NCBI GenBank assembly: GCA_964425135.1
Contig: CAYRKW010000007.1
Span: 1-64,000, forward strand
Source: CAYLLD01 sp964425135
GTDB lineage: Bacteria > Pseudomonadota > Alphaproteobacteria > Rhodobacterales > Rhodobacteraceae
Direction of reading: 5' to 3'
DNA: 64,000 nucleotides
Shown here piece after piece: positions 1-10,100 of the stretch; position 1 is the stretch's first letter; each line of letters begins with the position of its first letter. Both the position numbers and the translations under genes were made by a program. The notes under the pieces are model-generated. The model was not told where the DNA came from. It saw only the letters and a list, made by a program, of their open reading frames with translations, and ran no database searches.

Positions 1-68
1 TAGAGCAGAAGATGGAGGAGCTTAGCCGGATGGAGGTCATCGTTGGCCCTTCCGGCAAGCGACGTTGA
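1..68 (+). CDS. 3' end of an unidentified coding region (partial)
   Basis: An open frame enters from the left edge (full codons from base 3) and stops at the TGA at 66-68. The visible tail is charged and ends in GPSGKRR. Too little is present to name a family. It ends 25 bases before the tRNA-Ser gene, which is on the other strand, so the two are convergent. The call rests only on an open frame with plausible codon use and may be chance. Confidence 0.35.
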   Translation, partial: EQKMEELSRMEVIVGPSGKRR

Positions 69-93
69 CCAGATGAGTTCAAGGGCTGGGTTG

Positions 94-183
94 TGGCGGA
101 GACGAAGGGATTCGAACCCTCGATACCGTTCCCGGTATACTCCCTTAGCAGGGGAGCGCCTTCGACCACTCGGCCACGTCTCC
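94..183 (-). tRNA. tRNA-Ser (anticodon GCT)
   Basis: The minus strand folds as a class II tRNA. The acceptor arms GGAGACG and CGTCTCC pair, the anticodon loop is CTGCTAA with anticodon GCT, a long variable arm follows, and the T-loop is TTCGAAT. The 3' CCA is encoded (94-96) after a G discriminator. The long variable arm and GCT anticodon identify serine, reading AGC/AGU codons. Confidence 0.96.
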
Positions 184-433
184 GCGAATGGGTCTATCAG
201 CAACGATTGCTTGGAAACAAGGGGTTATTTTGCGGGGGCGGGGAAAGTTTTGGGGGGTTAATGGACCGCCGTAGGGGCTTTCGGACTTTTTTCGGGTTTT
301 TATCGGACTTCCATCGGGGTTGCGGGCCGCTAACGAATTATTGCGCACCGATGAGCGATCGGTAAAATCGCGCCCATTAGAAGCAGTAACTTTCATTGGT
401 GGCCTGACAGATTAGGCGGATACGGGTGAATTT

Positions 434-2626
434 GTGAAAATCGAAAAGACGCTTCATGCGGGGAATATCGCTGCGGCTTTTGGCGTGGTGGCAACCACGG
501 CGGATGTGACCCTGACAGGTGGCGCGGCGACAGCGATTGGTGCAGCGCTATCTGGGGTCTCTCTCTACAAGGACGCAAGTCGGAGTGAGAAGACCGAGAT
601 GAAGCTGTTGGCAAAACACATGCAGACGGCGCTGGATACATCACATCTCACGAGAGATCGCAAAATCATTGCTGCGCAACTGCTGGCCAAATTTCCAACC
701 GATGAAAGCGATTTTTTGAGTGGGAACATGATTGCCGTTCAGGTCTGTGAATCGATGAGGGCGCAGGTAAAGGCTGGCGCGGCTGATCCCGAACACAGGA
801 CGACCATAGCGCAGGAAGATTATGCGCTGATCCTGGAAAAAACGCTCGAGCCGATCCTCGCGCCTGTGGATCGGACAGAGGCGATGATGATGGAGCTTCT
901 GGCGCGAACCGATACGTCTAAATACAAGGCGGAACTGGCGGAAAAGGACGAGTTTTTAATAGGTCTGGCGCGGCGGATTGCGAATAATGTGGAGGATGTG
1001 GACGCTGCGGTGCGGGAACTGAACCGTACTATCGAGATTGTATTGAACATGGATCAGCGCGCCGAGTTGCCGTCCAATGCTTCTGATCAAGTGGATGCGG
1101 TGCTCAAACGGGTGAATGCGTTGAACGAGGCCGGTGGTCTGGACGGCGGCGCGGAGACGATTGAAGAGGCGCTGGCGCAGGCGGATGCGCAGAAGGCGCG
1201 GCTTTTGGAGGTCGCGCTCGATCAGGACATATTGAGACGCGATGCGCAGGCGGCGGCGGGACGGCTTTGGGATCGGTTGCGGATGGATGTTGTGGAAGGG
1301 GCGCAGTTTGATGAACTTCAAAAGTTGTGGGGTGAGTGGTTCGAGCGTGGTCAAAACAAAGGGTTGCGGTTTGACGTTGAAGTGTCCGAACACATTGCGA
1401 GGATCGGCCAAAAAATTGCAAAGGACGGCATTTCTGTTGGAATCGCGCTAAACGATTTGGGTGTTTCTTTGCTCGAATTATCGGATAGCGAACAGCAAAC
1501 GACCCGATTGGAGGAAGCTAAATCGGCGTTCCTAAACGCGTTGGATCACCGAAGACGCGATACCGATCCACTCAATTGGGCGATGACAACGGCAAATTTG
1601 TCAAACGCTCGAGCGAGGTTGGCTCTGCGTGCTGGTGATGCGAATTTTTTGCGCGAAGCTATGGAAGGATATCGCGTTGCGCTTCCTGTTTGGGAGTCTC
1701 TCGAAATGGATATCGATTGGGCGAGCGCAAATGGTAACTTTGGTGTCCAACTGCTTGAACTTGGCGGTCTGGAGAACGACTACTCGATTTTAATTGAAAG
1801 TGAGATGACCATAAGGCGTTCGTTGGAGATTCTGACCAAGGAAAATGCGACTGCGAGTTGGGCAATGGCCAAGATGAATTTGGCGAATGCACTTTCTGGC
1901 CTTGATGAGCGTAGCGCAAGTGCCAAGCGGCAAACAGAAGCCTTGGAGTGCTATCAAGAGGTGCTTGAAGTTTACACACGTGATAAATATCCGATGCGAT
2001 GGGGGATGGCACAACACAACCGTGCCAATTCTCTGCGAATGATTGGTATCGACGAAGGCAATGTGCCGACGATGCGAAAGTCTGTCGATGTGTATCGGCT
2101 TGCGCTAGAAGAGCGGACACGGGATCGGGTCCCTATGGAATGGGCCAGGACGCATAATAATCTGGGCGATACTTTGATGGCGCTTGCGGAAATGGAAGGG
2201 AACCCAAGCCTTTATGGCGAAGCGGAACAGGCGTTTAGACTTGCGTTAGAAGTCAGAACGTTTGAGGCGCTGCCAATGAATTGGGCTGTTACAATGCACA
2301 ATCTGGGGGTGGTTCTGACGATGGTTGGGCAACATACAAGCGATACAAAACAATTGATCGAGGCGATTGAGATTTTCAAGTCCGCGCTAAAGGTCCGCAC
2401 GGTTAACGCGTTGCCGTGGGACTATGCGCTAACGATGTCAGGATTGGCTGGTGCAGAAGTATTATTATTTAAGCGTACGGGTGATCGTTCGATGTTGGAT
2501 GCTGCAAGGTCTCATGCTTTAGCAGCGCGCAGTGTTTATCTAGACAGCCCAGCGCTTGATAAATTGCAAATGGCGGATGGTCTTTTAGCGCAGATCGAAG
2601 CTTTGCGGGGAGGAACTTCGGCATGA
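434..2626 (+). CDS. Large tetratricopeptide-repeat protein with glycine-rich N-terminal segment
   Basis: The predicted protein has 730 residues and a GTG start. Residues about 10-45 are rich in Gly and Ala (AAAFGVVATTADVTLTGGAA) and could be a membrane-active or buried helix pair; no signal peptide is obvious. A helical linker follows to about residue 320. From about 325 to 725 there are repeated TPR-like units with a recurring pattern of WA-x-(3-4)-NL(G/A) and A-(I/L)-x-x-(F/Y)-x-x-AL. Such long TPR arrays usually act as protein-binding platforms, and related repeats occur in bacterial signalling and conflict proteins, but no effector or NTPase domain is visible here. The gene stands alone between tRNA-Ser and ychF. 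The 3' half is less GC-rich and uses more A/T-ending codons than neighbouring genes, which may indicate transfer. Function unknown. Confidence 0.85.
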   Translation: MKIEKTLHAGNIAAAFGVVATTADVTLTGGAATAIGAALSGVSLYKDASRSEKTEMKLLAKHMQTALDTSHLTRDRKIIAAQLLAKFPTDESDFLSGNMIAVQVCESMRAQVKAGAADPEHRTTIAQEDYALILEKTLEPILAPVDRTEAMMMELLARTDTSKYKAELAEKDEFLIGLARRIANNVEDVDAAVRELNRTIEIVLNMDQRAELPSNASDQVDAVLKRVNALNEAGGLDGGAETIEEALAQADAQKARLLEVALDQDILRRDAQAAAGRLWDRLRMDVVEGAQFDELQKLWGEWFERGQNKGLRFDVEVSEHIARIGQKIAKDGISVGIALNDLGVSLLELSDSEQQTTRLEEAKSAFLNALDHRRRDTDPLNWAMTTANLSNARARLALRAGDANFLREAMEGYRVALPVWESLEMDIDWASANGNFGVQLLELGGLENDYSILIESEMTIRRSLEILTKENATASWAMAKMNLANALSGLDERSASAKRQTEALECYQEVLEVYTRDKYPMRWGMAQHNRANSLRMIGIDEGNVPTMRKSVDVYRLALEERTRDRVPMEWARTHNNLGDTLMALAEMEGNPSLYGEAEQAFRLALEVRTFEALPMNWAVTMHNLGVVLTMVGQHTSDTKQLIEAIEIFKSALKVRTVNALPWDYALTMSGLAGAEVLLFKRTGDRSMLDAARSHALAARSVYLDSPALDKLQMADGLLAQIEALRGGTSA

Positions 2627-2712
2627 GTACTAAGGGCTGCGCCTGACCCTGAGTGGGTACGAAGCGCCCTCCCGTCGTAAGGGTCGTGTTTTAACGAACA
2701 GGGGTGTTTGCC

Positions 2713-3810
2713 TTACGCACCGTGCAGGAAGTGCACCACGTCGCCGTCGTTCATCACGTAGCTTTTACCTTCGGCGCGGAGTTTTCCGGCGTCGCGGGCG
2801 GCGGCCTCTCCGCCTAAAGCCACGTAGTCCTCATAGGCGATCGTCTCGGCGCGGATGAAGGCTTTTTCGAAATCGCCGTGGATGACGCCCGCGGCTTGCG
2901 GCGCGGTGGCGCCTTGCGAGACGGTCCAGGCGCGGGTTTCTTTGGGGCCTGCGGTGAAGAAGGTCAGCAACTCCAGCAGGGCGTAGCCTGCGCCGATGAG
3001 GCGGTCGAGGCCGGGGCTCTCAAGGCCCATCTCGTAGAGGAACATCTCTGCCTCCTCGGGGTCCAGCTGGGCCAGTTCCTCTTCGATGGCGGCTGAGATG
3101 ACGACCGATGCCGCACCGTCTTCTTGTGCGAAGGCAGCGACTTTGGCGGAATGTTCATTGCCATTTGCAGCGGCGCTTTCCTCGACATTGCAAACATAGA
3201 GGACCGGCTTGGCGGTAAGGAGTTGCAGCATGTCCCATGCTTTGCGCTCTTCATCGGAGACTTCGACTTTGCGGGCGGGACGGCCCTCTTCAAGAGCGGC
3301 TTTGGCACGCAGAAGGAGCTCGTTGGCGAGGACGGCGTCTTTGTCACCGCCTTTGAGTTTGCGCTGCAAGCCGGTAAGGCGCTTTTCGACGCTTTCGAGA
3401 TCGGCGAGCATCAGCTCGGTCTCGATGGTTTGCGCGTCGGCGACAGGATCGACATGACCGTCCACATGGGTGATGTCGTCGTTTTCGAAGCAGCGCAGGA
3501 CATGGGCGATGGCGTCGGTTTCGCGGATATTGGCGAGGAACTGGTTGCCAAGGCCCTCGCCTTTGGAGGCTCCCTTTACGAGGCCCGCGATATCGACAAA
3601 GGTCATGCGGGTGGGGATGACTTGCTTGGAGGCGGCAATCCCGGCGATTTTGGCAAGGCGTTCATCTGGGACAGAGACCTCGCCGACATTGGGCTCGATC
3701 GTGCAAAACGGGAAATTGGCGGCGTCTGCGGCGGCCGAGCGGGTCAGCGCGTTAAAGAGCGTTGATTTGCCCACGTTTGGCAGGCCGACGATACCGGTTT
3801 TGAAGCCCAT
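2713..3810 (-). CDS. ychF: Ribosome-binding ATPase YchF (Obg family)
   Basis: The 365-residue length is normal for YchF. The P-loop GLPNVGKST lies at residues 8-16, and switch II appears as DIAGLVKGASKGEGLGN. The nucleotide-specificity motif is NVEE rather than the NKxD of GTPases, the feature known to make YchF prefer ATP. A C-terminal TGS-like part ends in DGDVVHFLHGA. YchF binds the ribosome and has been linked to translation and oxidative stress. An AAGGA ribosome site precedes the ATG. It is monocistronic and convergent with the TPR gene. Confidence 0.97.
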   Translation of the reverse strand: MGFKTGIVGLPNVGKSTLFNALTRSAAADAANFPFCTIEPNVGEVSVPDERLAKIAGIAASKQVIPTRMTFVDIAGLVKGASKGEGLGNQFLANIRETDAIAHVLRCFENDDITHVDGHVDPVADAQTIETELMLADLESVEKRLTGLQRKLKGGDKDAVLANELLLRAKAALEEGRPARKVEVSDEERKAWDMLQLLTAKPVLYVCNVEESAAANGNEHSAKVAAFAQEDGAASVVISAAIEEELAQLDPEEAEMFLYEMGLESPGLDRLIGAGYALLELLTFFTAGPKETRAWTVSQGATAPQAAGVIHGDFEKAFIRAETIAYEDYVALGGEAAARDAGKLRAEGKSYVMNDGDVVHFLHGA

Positions 3811-3958
3811 GATGGATGTCCTTGCTGGCGTTGGTCCGGCCTTCTACGAGGGCAGCAGGGCGGGCGTCAAGTCTGCGTGATTTGCGCTTGTGATCGGGGC
3901 TGCGAGGTCGCATTCTCGCAGGAACGCTTGGCGCCAGGATCAACGAGGAGACATCGGT

Positions 3959-5359
3959 ATGGGCTGTGAGATTGGACTGATCGGATTGGGGACCATGGGT
4001 TCGGCGTTGTCGCTCAATATCGCTGAAAAAGGTTTTGATATTGCGGTGTTTAACCGAACGGTGGAGAAGGCGACGGCGTTCAAGGAGAGCGCGGGCGATC
4101 TGGCAGCGAAGATCACGCCGTGCTTGTCGGTTGAGGCGTTTGTGGCAGCGTTGGATACACCGCGGAATATCTTGCTGATGGTGCCCGCCGGGGGACCGGT
4201 GGATGCAACGATTGAAATGCTGCGCCCGCATCTGGATAAGGACGATCTCATCGTTGATGCAGGGAATGCGAACTTCCACGATACGGTTCAGCGCGCGAAG
4301 GCTGCGCGGGCGGCTGGCGAGCCGTTTTTGGGAATTGGTGTGTCCGGCGGGGATGAGGGCGCGCGGCATGGGCCTTCGATTATGGGCGGTGGGGATGAGA
4401 ATGCGTGGAACCGGATTGCCCATATCTTAACAGCGATTTCTGCCAAACATGAGGGCGCGGCTTGCGCGACCTATATGGGCACGGACGGGGCGGGGCATTT
4501 CGTCAAGACGGTGCACAACGGGATCGAATATGCCGACATGCAGATGATCGCCGAAGTCTATGGGATCATGCGCGATGGGATGGGGATGAGCGCGGGCGAT
4601 ATCGGTACTGTCTTCGCGCGATGGAACAAGGGGCCGCTTGCGTCGTATCTGATTGAGATTTCGGGGGAGGTTGCCAAGGCGGATGATCCCAAAACCGGCA
4701 AACCGATGCTCGATATGATCCTTGATCGTGCGGGCCAAAAAGGGACTGGGCGATGGACGGCGATTGAGGCCCTGCATTTGGCTGCACCTGCGACAGTGAT
4801 AGAGGCAGCGGTGGCCGCGCGCAATTTGTCCTCACGTCTGGATGAGCGGAGAGAAGGTGAAGCGATTTTCGGGTCCGCGCCGGTAAAGATTGACGATGAT
4901 GGCCTGATCGATTTGATGGAAAATGCGCTGCTTGCAGGAAAAATAGCATGTTATGCGCAAGGATTTGGGCTGCTGCAAGCGGCGTCGGATGAACGCGGGT
5001 GGGGATTGCCGCAGGCGGAGATCGCAAAAGTCTGGCGAGCCGGATGTATCATTCGCTCCAGCATGCTTGACGATATGGCAACCGCTTTGAGCGCAAACGC
5101 AGATCAAAACCTGATGTTCGATACGCAGTTTGCACAGCGCCTGAAAGAAACCCACGGCGCATTGCGCAACGTGATATCGCGCGCGGTTCTTTCAGGCCAA
5201 CCATTACCGGCGCTCTCGGCGGGACTGGCGTATTTCGACTACATGCGCACTTCACGCTCGACAGCGAATATGATCCAGGGACAGCGTGATTTCTTTGGAG
5301 CGCATTCGTTTGAGCGAATCGATGAAGATGGCGCGCACCACGGGCCCTGGAACGGATAG
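3959..5359 (+). CDS. gnd: 6-phosphogluconate dehydrogenase (decarboxylating)
   Basis: This is the enzyme that oxidises 6-phosphogluconate to ribulose 5-phosphate and CO2 with NADP+ in the pentose phosphate pathway. The N-terminal Rossmann motif is GLGTMG, the substrate signature SGGDEGARHGPSIMGGG is present, and the catalytic lysine sits in FVKTVHNGIEYADMQ. The C-terminal all-helical domain is complete (466 residues). The frame is open from 3890, but I chose the ATG at 3959 because GAGGAG precedes it at good spacing and the family starts just before the Rossmann strand. A copy of the GAGTATTT repeat lies just downstream. Confidence 0.96.
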   Translation: MGCEIGLIGLGTMGSALSLNIAEKGFDIAVFNRTVEKATAFKESAGDLAAKITPCLSVEAFVAALDTPRNILLMVPAGGPVDATIEMLRPHLDKDDLIVDAGNANFHDTVQRAKAARAAGEPFLGIGVSGGDEGARHGPSIMGGGDENAWNRIAHILTAISAKHEGAACATYMGTDGAGHFVKTVHNGIEYADMQMIAEVYGIMRDGMGMSAGDIGTVFARWNKGPLASYLIEISGEVAKADDPKTGKPMLDMILDRAGQKGTGRWTAIEALHLAAPATVIEAAVAARNLSSRLDERREGEAIFGSAPVKIDDDGLIDLMENALLAGKIACYAQGFGLLQAASDERGWGLPQAEIAKVWRAGCIIRSSMLDDMATALSANADQNLMFDTQFAQRLKETHGALRNVISRAVLSGQPLPALSAGLAYFDYMRTSRSTANMIQGQRDFFGAHSFERIDEDGAHHGPWNG

Positions 5360-5393
5360 GGGCTCCCCGCGCATAAACGACCTCCAACCAAAC

Positions 5394-5466
5394 GGAGCGC
5401 GCGTTCCGCGCGCGCGACTTAAAGGTGATGCGCTCCCGCGCAGGGGAGTATTTGGAAAATGCGAAA
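5394..5466 (+). repeat. Composite hairpin/GAGTATTT intergenic repeat, copy A
   Basis: Downstream of gnd on the same strand, a GC-rich inverted repeat (GCGCGCG, loop TTCC, GCGCGCGC) is followed by about 20 bases, then a GCTCCCGCGC stretch and GGGGAGTATTTGGAAAATGCG. Four other places in the window share this order of parts. Copy B faces it across about 60 bases, and the two GAGTA(T/C)TT boxes form a long inverted repeat (5444-5466 against 5528-5550). Confidence 0.7.
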
Positions 5467-5527
5467 TTTGGGTTTGCGAGTGCTTTCGCCCTTTTTGCAA
5501 GCGATGTTGGTCCTCTTGGCCCGAGAG

Positions 5528-5596
5528 TTTCGCATTTCAAAAGTACTCCCGCCGGAGGCAAATCAACCTTTATCGCGTAACGCGCCTTGGCGCGTT
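5528..5596 (-). repeat. Composite hairpin/GAGTATTT intergenic repeat, copy B
   Basis: On the minus strand the order is hairpin (ACGCGCC, AA, GGCGCGT), spacer, TTGCCTCCGGC, then GGGAGTACTTTTGAAATGCG. It lies at the 3' end of the decayed minus-strand gene and points the same way as that gene, as copy A does for gnd. The two copies therefore look like 3' elements of two convergent genes. Confidence 0.65.
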
Positions 5597-6190
5597 GCTG
5601 TTTGGTTGTTGTTTGTTCGGCGCGAATATTCTTGCGAGTTGCGTGTCGTGAGGGGCGGCAGTTAGCAAATCGGTTGCGAGAGCAGCCAGGGCGGGGCGCA
5701 TTGGATATCGAAGCCTGCCTGACCCGCGAGCCAGAAGAAGCTGTATGGTGACTTCACGATGTGTGCCTTCAGAAAACCGAGCCAAACCCGCGGTTATGAC
5801 AACACCGTCGGCATAGGCACCATGCGGGTGGGTTGGATCGTCGTCGGCTGAAGAGACCGAAAGGCGGCCTGCTTCGGCCTTGCAATTCCAGCGCATGGGG
5901 GATGTGACGACGAAGGTGAAATTCCGTTCGCTTTTGTCGCAGGGTTGGAGGCGGCAGAACAGCGAAGCTACGGCGCATCATAAGGTTGCGTGGCCATAGC
6001 TGGAGACCAACACGGCGGCGGAGCGGGCGCTGGCGTGGGTGCGTGTTTGCGCTTCTGTCTCAAAGAGCGTGACCCTGCCGTGTTGGGCGCGTTATTCCGC
6101 GAGGGTCAGCCCCGCGCTTCGCCGCCCATGATGGCAAAATCGGCGGTTTTCAGGGGGTTGGGCTGCGCCAAAACGCTGAAATCGCAATGA
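5570..6190 (-). pseudogene. Decayed gene of unknown family
   Basis: Three open pieces on the minus strand read as one protein that has been broken. A first piece (6190 down to the TGA at 6106-6108) ends DFAIMGGEARG. After a frame change, a second piece runs from below a TAA at 6092-6094 to a TGA at 5978-5980 (HGRVTLFETEAQ ... VLVSSYGHATL). A third continues in that same frame from 5977 (LFCRLQPCDKSERNFTFVV ... HPHGAYADGVVITAGLARF) to 5570. At least one frameshift and two in-frame stops are needed to join them. No domain is recognised. It begins right after the TAXI gene stop and was probably the last gene of that minus-strand unit. That the pieces belong together is inference. Confidence 0.4.
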
Positions 6191-6196
6191 AACCGT

Positions 6197-7171
6197 TTAG
6201 TTTGCTTCGCAAGCTAATGCGCGGTTTTGCTGAAGGCCGCGGCTTGAGCAGTTGGACAAGCTCCAATCCTCAAAGCTCGCTGCCGGGTCAACTTCATTCC
6301 ATTTGGGGTGACCTGTTTCGCGTAACTCGGGCAATTTTTGCGCGATCAGATTGGAGACGCTAGAGACCGCGCGGCAGTTGATTGTGTTATAGTTGTTACG
6401 CCCTTGTCGGTAGTCGAAGGCGAGCATCACCGCGCGCACAGCGACGGTTGGGGTGTCTTTCACAACAAAGGGATAGGTGCCCGCTTCGATCATCGCTGGC
6501 TCGTAGACGGCAGAGAGAACGGGATCATCGATGGAGACGATATGCAGATTGCTGGCGTCAAAATCATTGCCTGCGAAAACCGGGGACGGCACGCCGTCGA
6601 CGAAGAACAGCGCATCGATATCGCCTGCGATCAGGGCAGGCAGCGCGGTGTCTGGGTTTTGTGGCAGGCGGGTGAGGTTTTCGAATCCAGACAGATCGAG
6701 GATCACGGTGGCGGTCAGGAAGGTGCCGCTTTCTGGATCGCCGATGGCGACGAGTTTGCCTTCAAGATCCGCAAAGCTGGTGATGTCTTTGCGCGCCAGG
6801 ATCTGGACTTCCTGTTGGTAGAGCGGGAAGGCAACTTTGATGCCGCGCATTGCATCGGCGATATCTGGGACATCGGGCTCGTAGGTTTTGAGATACTCCA
6901 GCACATCGCTTTGGATAATCCCCATTTGCGTGAAACGGCGGGATTTGACCGCAAGCAGATTGTCGAGCGCGCCAGACGACTGGTGGATTGTCATATCAAT
7001 CCCGCAACTGGCCCCCATATCCCGCACGTCCTGCGCAAGCGAGAGCGAGGTGCTCTGCGGCGGTCCGGCCATGATATTTATCTCTGCGGTTTGAGCCTGC
7101 GGCAGATTAGGAATGATAATCATCGCGAGGGCGACCAGCACAACAAACAGGCGTGCGGTGGGTAGTCTCAT
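6197..7171 (-). CDS. TAXI-family TRAP transporter solute-binding protein
   Basis: The 324-residue protein begins with a clear signal peptide (FVVLVALAMIIIPNLPQAQ). The TAXI fold is recognisable in ITSFADLEGKLVAIGDPESGT, ALIAGDIDALFFVDGVP and YPFVVKDTPTVAV. These periplasmic proteins normally deliver a solute to a TRAP membrane component. No permease gene is next to it. It follows the ExeA-like ATPase gene by only 6 bases, so the two are very likely co-transcribed. It may therefore act as a sensor or binding subunit for the ATPase complex rather than in uptake; this is inference. Confidence 0.85.
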   Translation of the reverse strand: MRLPTARLFVVLVALAMIIIPNLPQAQTAEINIMAGPPQSTSLSLAQDVRDMGASCGIDMTIHQSSGALDNLLAVKSRRFTQMGIIQSDVLEYLKTYEPDVPDIADAMRGIKVAFPLYQQEVQILARKDITSFADLEGKLVAIGDPESGTFLTATVILDLSGFENLTRLPQNPDTALPALIAGDIDALFFVDGVPSPVFAGNDFDASNLHIVSIDDPVLSAVYEPAMIEAGTYPFVVKDTPTVAVRAVMLAFDYRQGRNNYNTINCRAVSSVSNLIAQKLPELRETGHPKWNEVDPAASFEDWSLSNCSSRGLQQNRALACEAN

Positions 7172-7177
7172 AGGGGC

Positions 7178-10100
7178 TTATCCGTTTGTACAAAGTTTCA
7201 TGGTTTTTAGCAGGACCGCGAGTGTGTGGCGGTTGATTTGGCCGGTCACATCTTGCAAGGCGTCGGTCAGACATACTCCGCGCACCATTTGGTTTTCGAG
7301 CGAGGCGCGCTGAGAGCTGGACAGTTCCGACAAACCGGGCGCGCGTTCGAGTGCTTTGGCAACAACCACCCGATCGCGACCAATCAGATTAGCGGCCGGG
7401 CGGGTGCGCGCTATTTCTGCGCTATCAATTGCCGATGTTGCCACATCTTCAAGTGCGGCTTGGATGTTCGGATCATTTGTTGCGGTGGTTGCGCGCGCTG
7501 GCGGCGGAGAGATGGCGGCGTTTTCGGGCGCATTAGCGAGCGCGATTTCGATTTGCTGTTCGATCCCATCAAGACGCTCCGCAGATGCGCCAAGCTGCTC
7601 TTGCGTTGTTGACAAGAGGGACCGGGCGGTTTGGGCGCGGGCGAGCAATTCGTCGATTTCGGCCCGAAGCGCTGCCGCTTCAATCGCGCCATCGGCCAGT
7701 TCCTGAGACTTGCCTGAAAGCTCTGCATCAAGATCAGTCAAGCGTGTGGACGCGGTTACAAAAGCGGGCGCAAATGTCTGGATCTGGGTTTCCAAATCGG
7801 TTGCGCGGGACTCAAGAGCCGCAATCTCAGCGGTGCGGTCGGCTTTGGCTTGCTCAAGCGCTTCCAGTTCTGAGATGATCGCATCGCGCTGGGCGGCGCG
7901 CTGAGGTAGTTCTGAATCGAGCGCTGTCGCTGTTTGGGTGCGATCCTCGATGCGCGATTGCAGGGCGGCCAGATCGCTTTCAAGCTGCGTAGTATCACCG
8001 CGCAGGGTTTCGCGTTGTTCTTGCAATCCCGCGATTTGTGTCTCCAGCGCGCGGCGCTCTTTGACGAGCGTTTCGGTCGCTTCTGCAGCGGCGGCTTGTT
8101 GCGCTGTAGTCGTTTCCAATGCGTTTTGAACCCGCGCGAAATTGGCTTGGGCTGTGGTGACAAGCTGGGTTGCAAGTGTCAGTTCTTCTGTGGTGTTGGC
8201 CAGATTGGCTTGCGATTGCGCAAATTCAGACTCCGCGATCGTGCGCTGGGCAATGAGCGTGTCGAGCCGTGCTGATTGTTCGGCGAGCGATTGGGTTTTT
8301 GTTTCGATCTCTGCGCTCAAGCCCGCTGCTTGTTCGCGTGCTGTTTCGACATCCGACGATAGTGTATCGAGCAGCAGGCGGGTTTGCTCCAACGCGCCCT
8401 CACGCTCAACGATGGCGGTGTTCAACACGCCCAAACGCTCCGACGCTTCGGCAACTGACAAAGATTGGGTATCCACGAAGTTTTGCGTCGACAGTTTGGT
8501 TTGCTCTAGCTCGGACTTCGCGGTCGCAACGCGATTTTCCGTTTCAAGCAAATCAGCCTGCGCCGCTTGCAGTCGTTGGGTTGCGGCATCAAATGCGGCT
8601 TGCGCATCGCTGGTCTGAGTTCGCAACGCATCACGCGCAGCGTTCAGTTCTGCGATTTGTGTGCGCAGGTCCTGAAGGTCTGTTTGCGCTTGCGCGGTTG
8701 CGAGCTTTGCAGCTTCACCTTCGTTGAGAACTTGCTCCAGCGAGCCAATTTGCAGATCCGTTTCAACCGCCGCGATCAGAGGCGCGTTTTCCACCGATTG
8801 GGGTTGGGTTGCCACTGGAAACTCGGGTTGGCGCAGTGCGAGCGATGTGTCCTGAACCGGTTGCAAACGAAAGGTGGTGTTCGCGTCAATGTTGGTGGCG
8901 CTGCTGCCAAATCCATCGGCGAGATTAACGATCGGATCATATGGTTCGGTAATTGGGTCAGCGGTCAATTCGGTTGATCCGCCGGGCGGGTTTTGGCTGA
9001 TCCAGTAATATCCGCCAGCCGCGACGAGCGCGGCAAGTGCGACACCGGTCAGGGCGCCTTTCAAAAAGCCGTTGCCTTCTTTGGCTTGAACAACGTGCGC
9101 GGGCACATATGTCTCCGGCTCTTCGGACGGGGTGTCTGCGACGTCTTCTTGCGCCGCGCCCACATAGCCGCGTTCGGGAACAACAGTGCTGTCATCGGCG
9201 AAGACAAATTGTTCAGAACTCGACAGGCGCTGGGTATGCGCGGTTTGTGGCGCAGCAGGTTGCGGCGCAGGCTGTTGCGGCGGTTCAGATTGCGGTGCGC
9301 TGGCGGGAACACTGCTACCAAATGGCAGTGTTATATTACCTTTCTTACCGCCCGGCGGTTTGCCCTTCACCTCTACTTCGATTTTCTTGGCGGGTTGTTG
9401 GATTTGCGGCTTGGCGGCGGCTGGCGCCTGTGCTGGTTTGGCAGCCTTATCCTCAGCGGTAACCCCCATCGCCCATCGGAGCAGTTGTTTGGGATCATCG
9501 ACTTCGCGAATGGATTTGGGCAGTTGATCGGGCGTGCCGACATCGCCCTCATCAAGTTTCTTGGACGTCTTCGCGTGCGCTGATCCAGCGCCGGGTCTGA
9601 TGCGGCTTTCGACGATCTTTGGTTTGCTGCTTTGCCCGTCTTCCACCATCAACTCGCGCACATTGCGCAAATCGACCGTTGAGATTTTGCGTGTCTGCGC
9701 AGCTTGATAAATCCGGGTGATCAGCTCTTTGGTTATAGCAGGCGCGCCGTTGGTTTCGCGGTATACTGTGGCGCAGGCTTTTTCATCGATAGAGCAGGTT
9801 TCGCCGGAGATCAGCGCCATCTGCGATTGCATCAACTCAAAGGATGCCGCGCGCGTCAGTGCAGGTACGGATATCGCCTCGACCAGCGTGCCGTCCTTGT
9901 CGGCGCTCAGCGCATCAAGACGGTCGTGGAGCAGCGATGTGCCAGACAGAATAAATCGTGCCAGAAACCGGTTCTTGCGTGCGATCCCCGCAATCGAGAT
10001 GATCAGATCAAGCGCGTCATCGGCAAAAGCATTGGCATCGTCGATCAAAAAGAGACTGGTTTTGCCTGCGCTGTCCACATCGAAAAGCTGCTTTCGTATC

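Noticed and set aside
94..2712. Possibility that the TPR gene is a genomic island integrated at tRNA-Ser
   Set aside because: The gene lies on the 5' side of the tRNA, whereas integrases usually use the 3' end; no integrase and no repeat of the tRNA 3' end were found.
3124..3765. Long plus-strand open frame of about 213 codons opposite ychF
   Set aside because: It lies wholly antisense to the well-identified ychF and its Gly-rich product has no family features; it is a mirror of ychF codon use.
6338..7165. Plus-strand open frame of 275 codons opposite the TAXI gene
   Set aside because: It mirrors a gene with signal peptide and clear TAXI motifs; the antisense product has no recognisable domain.
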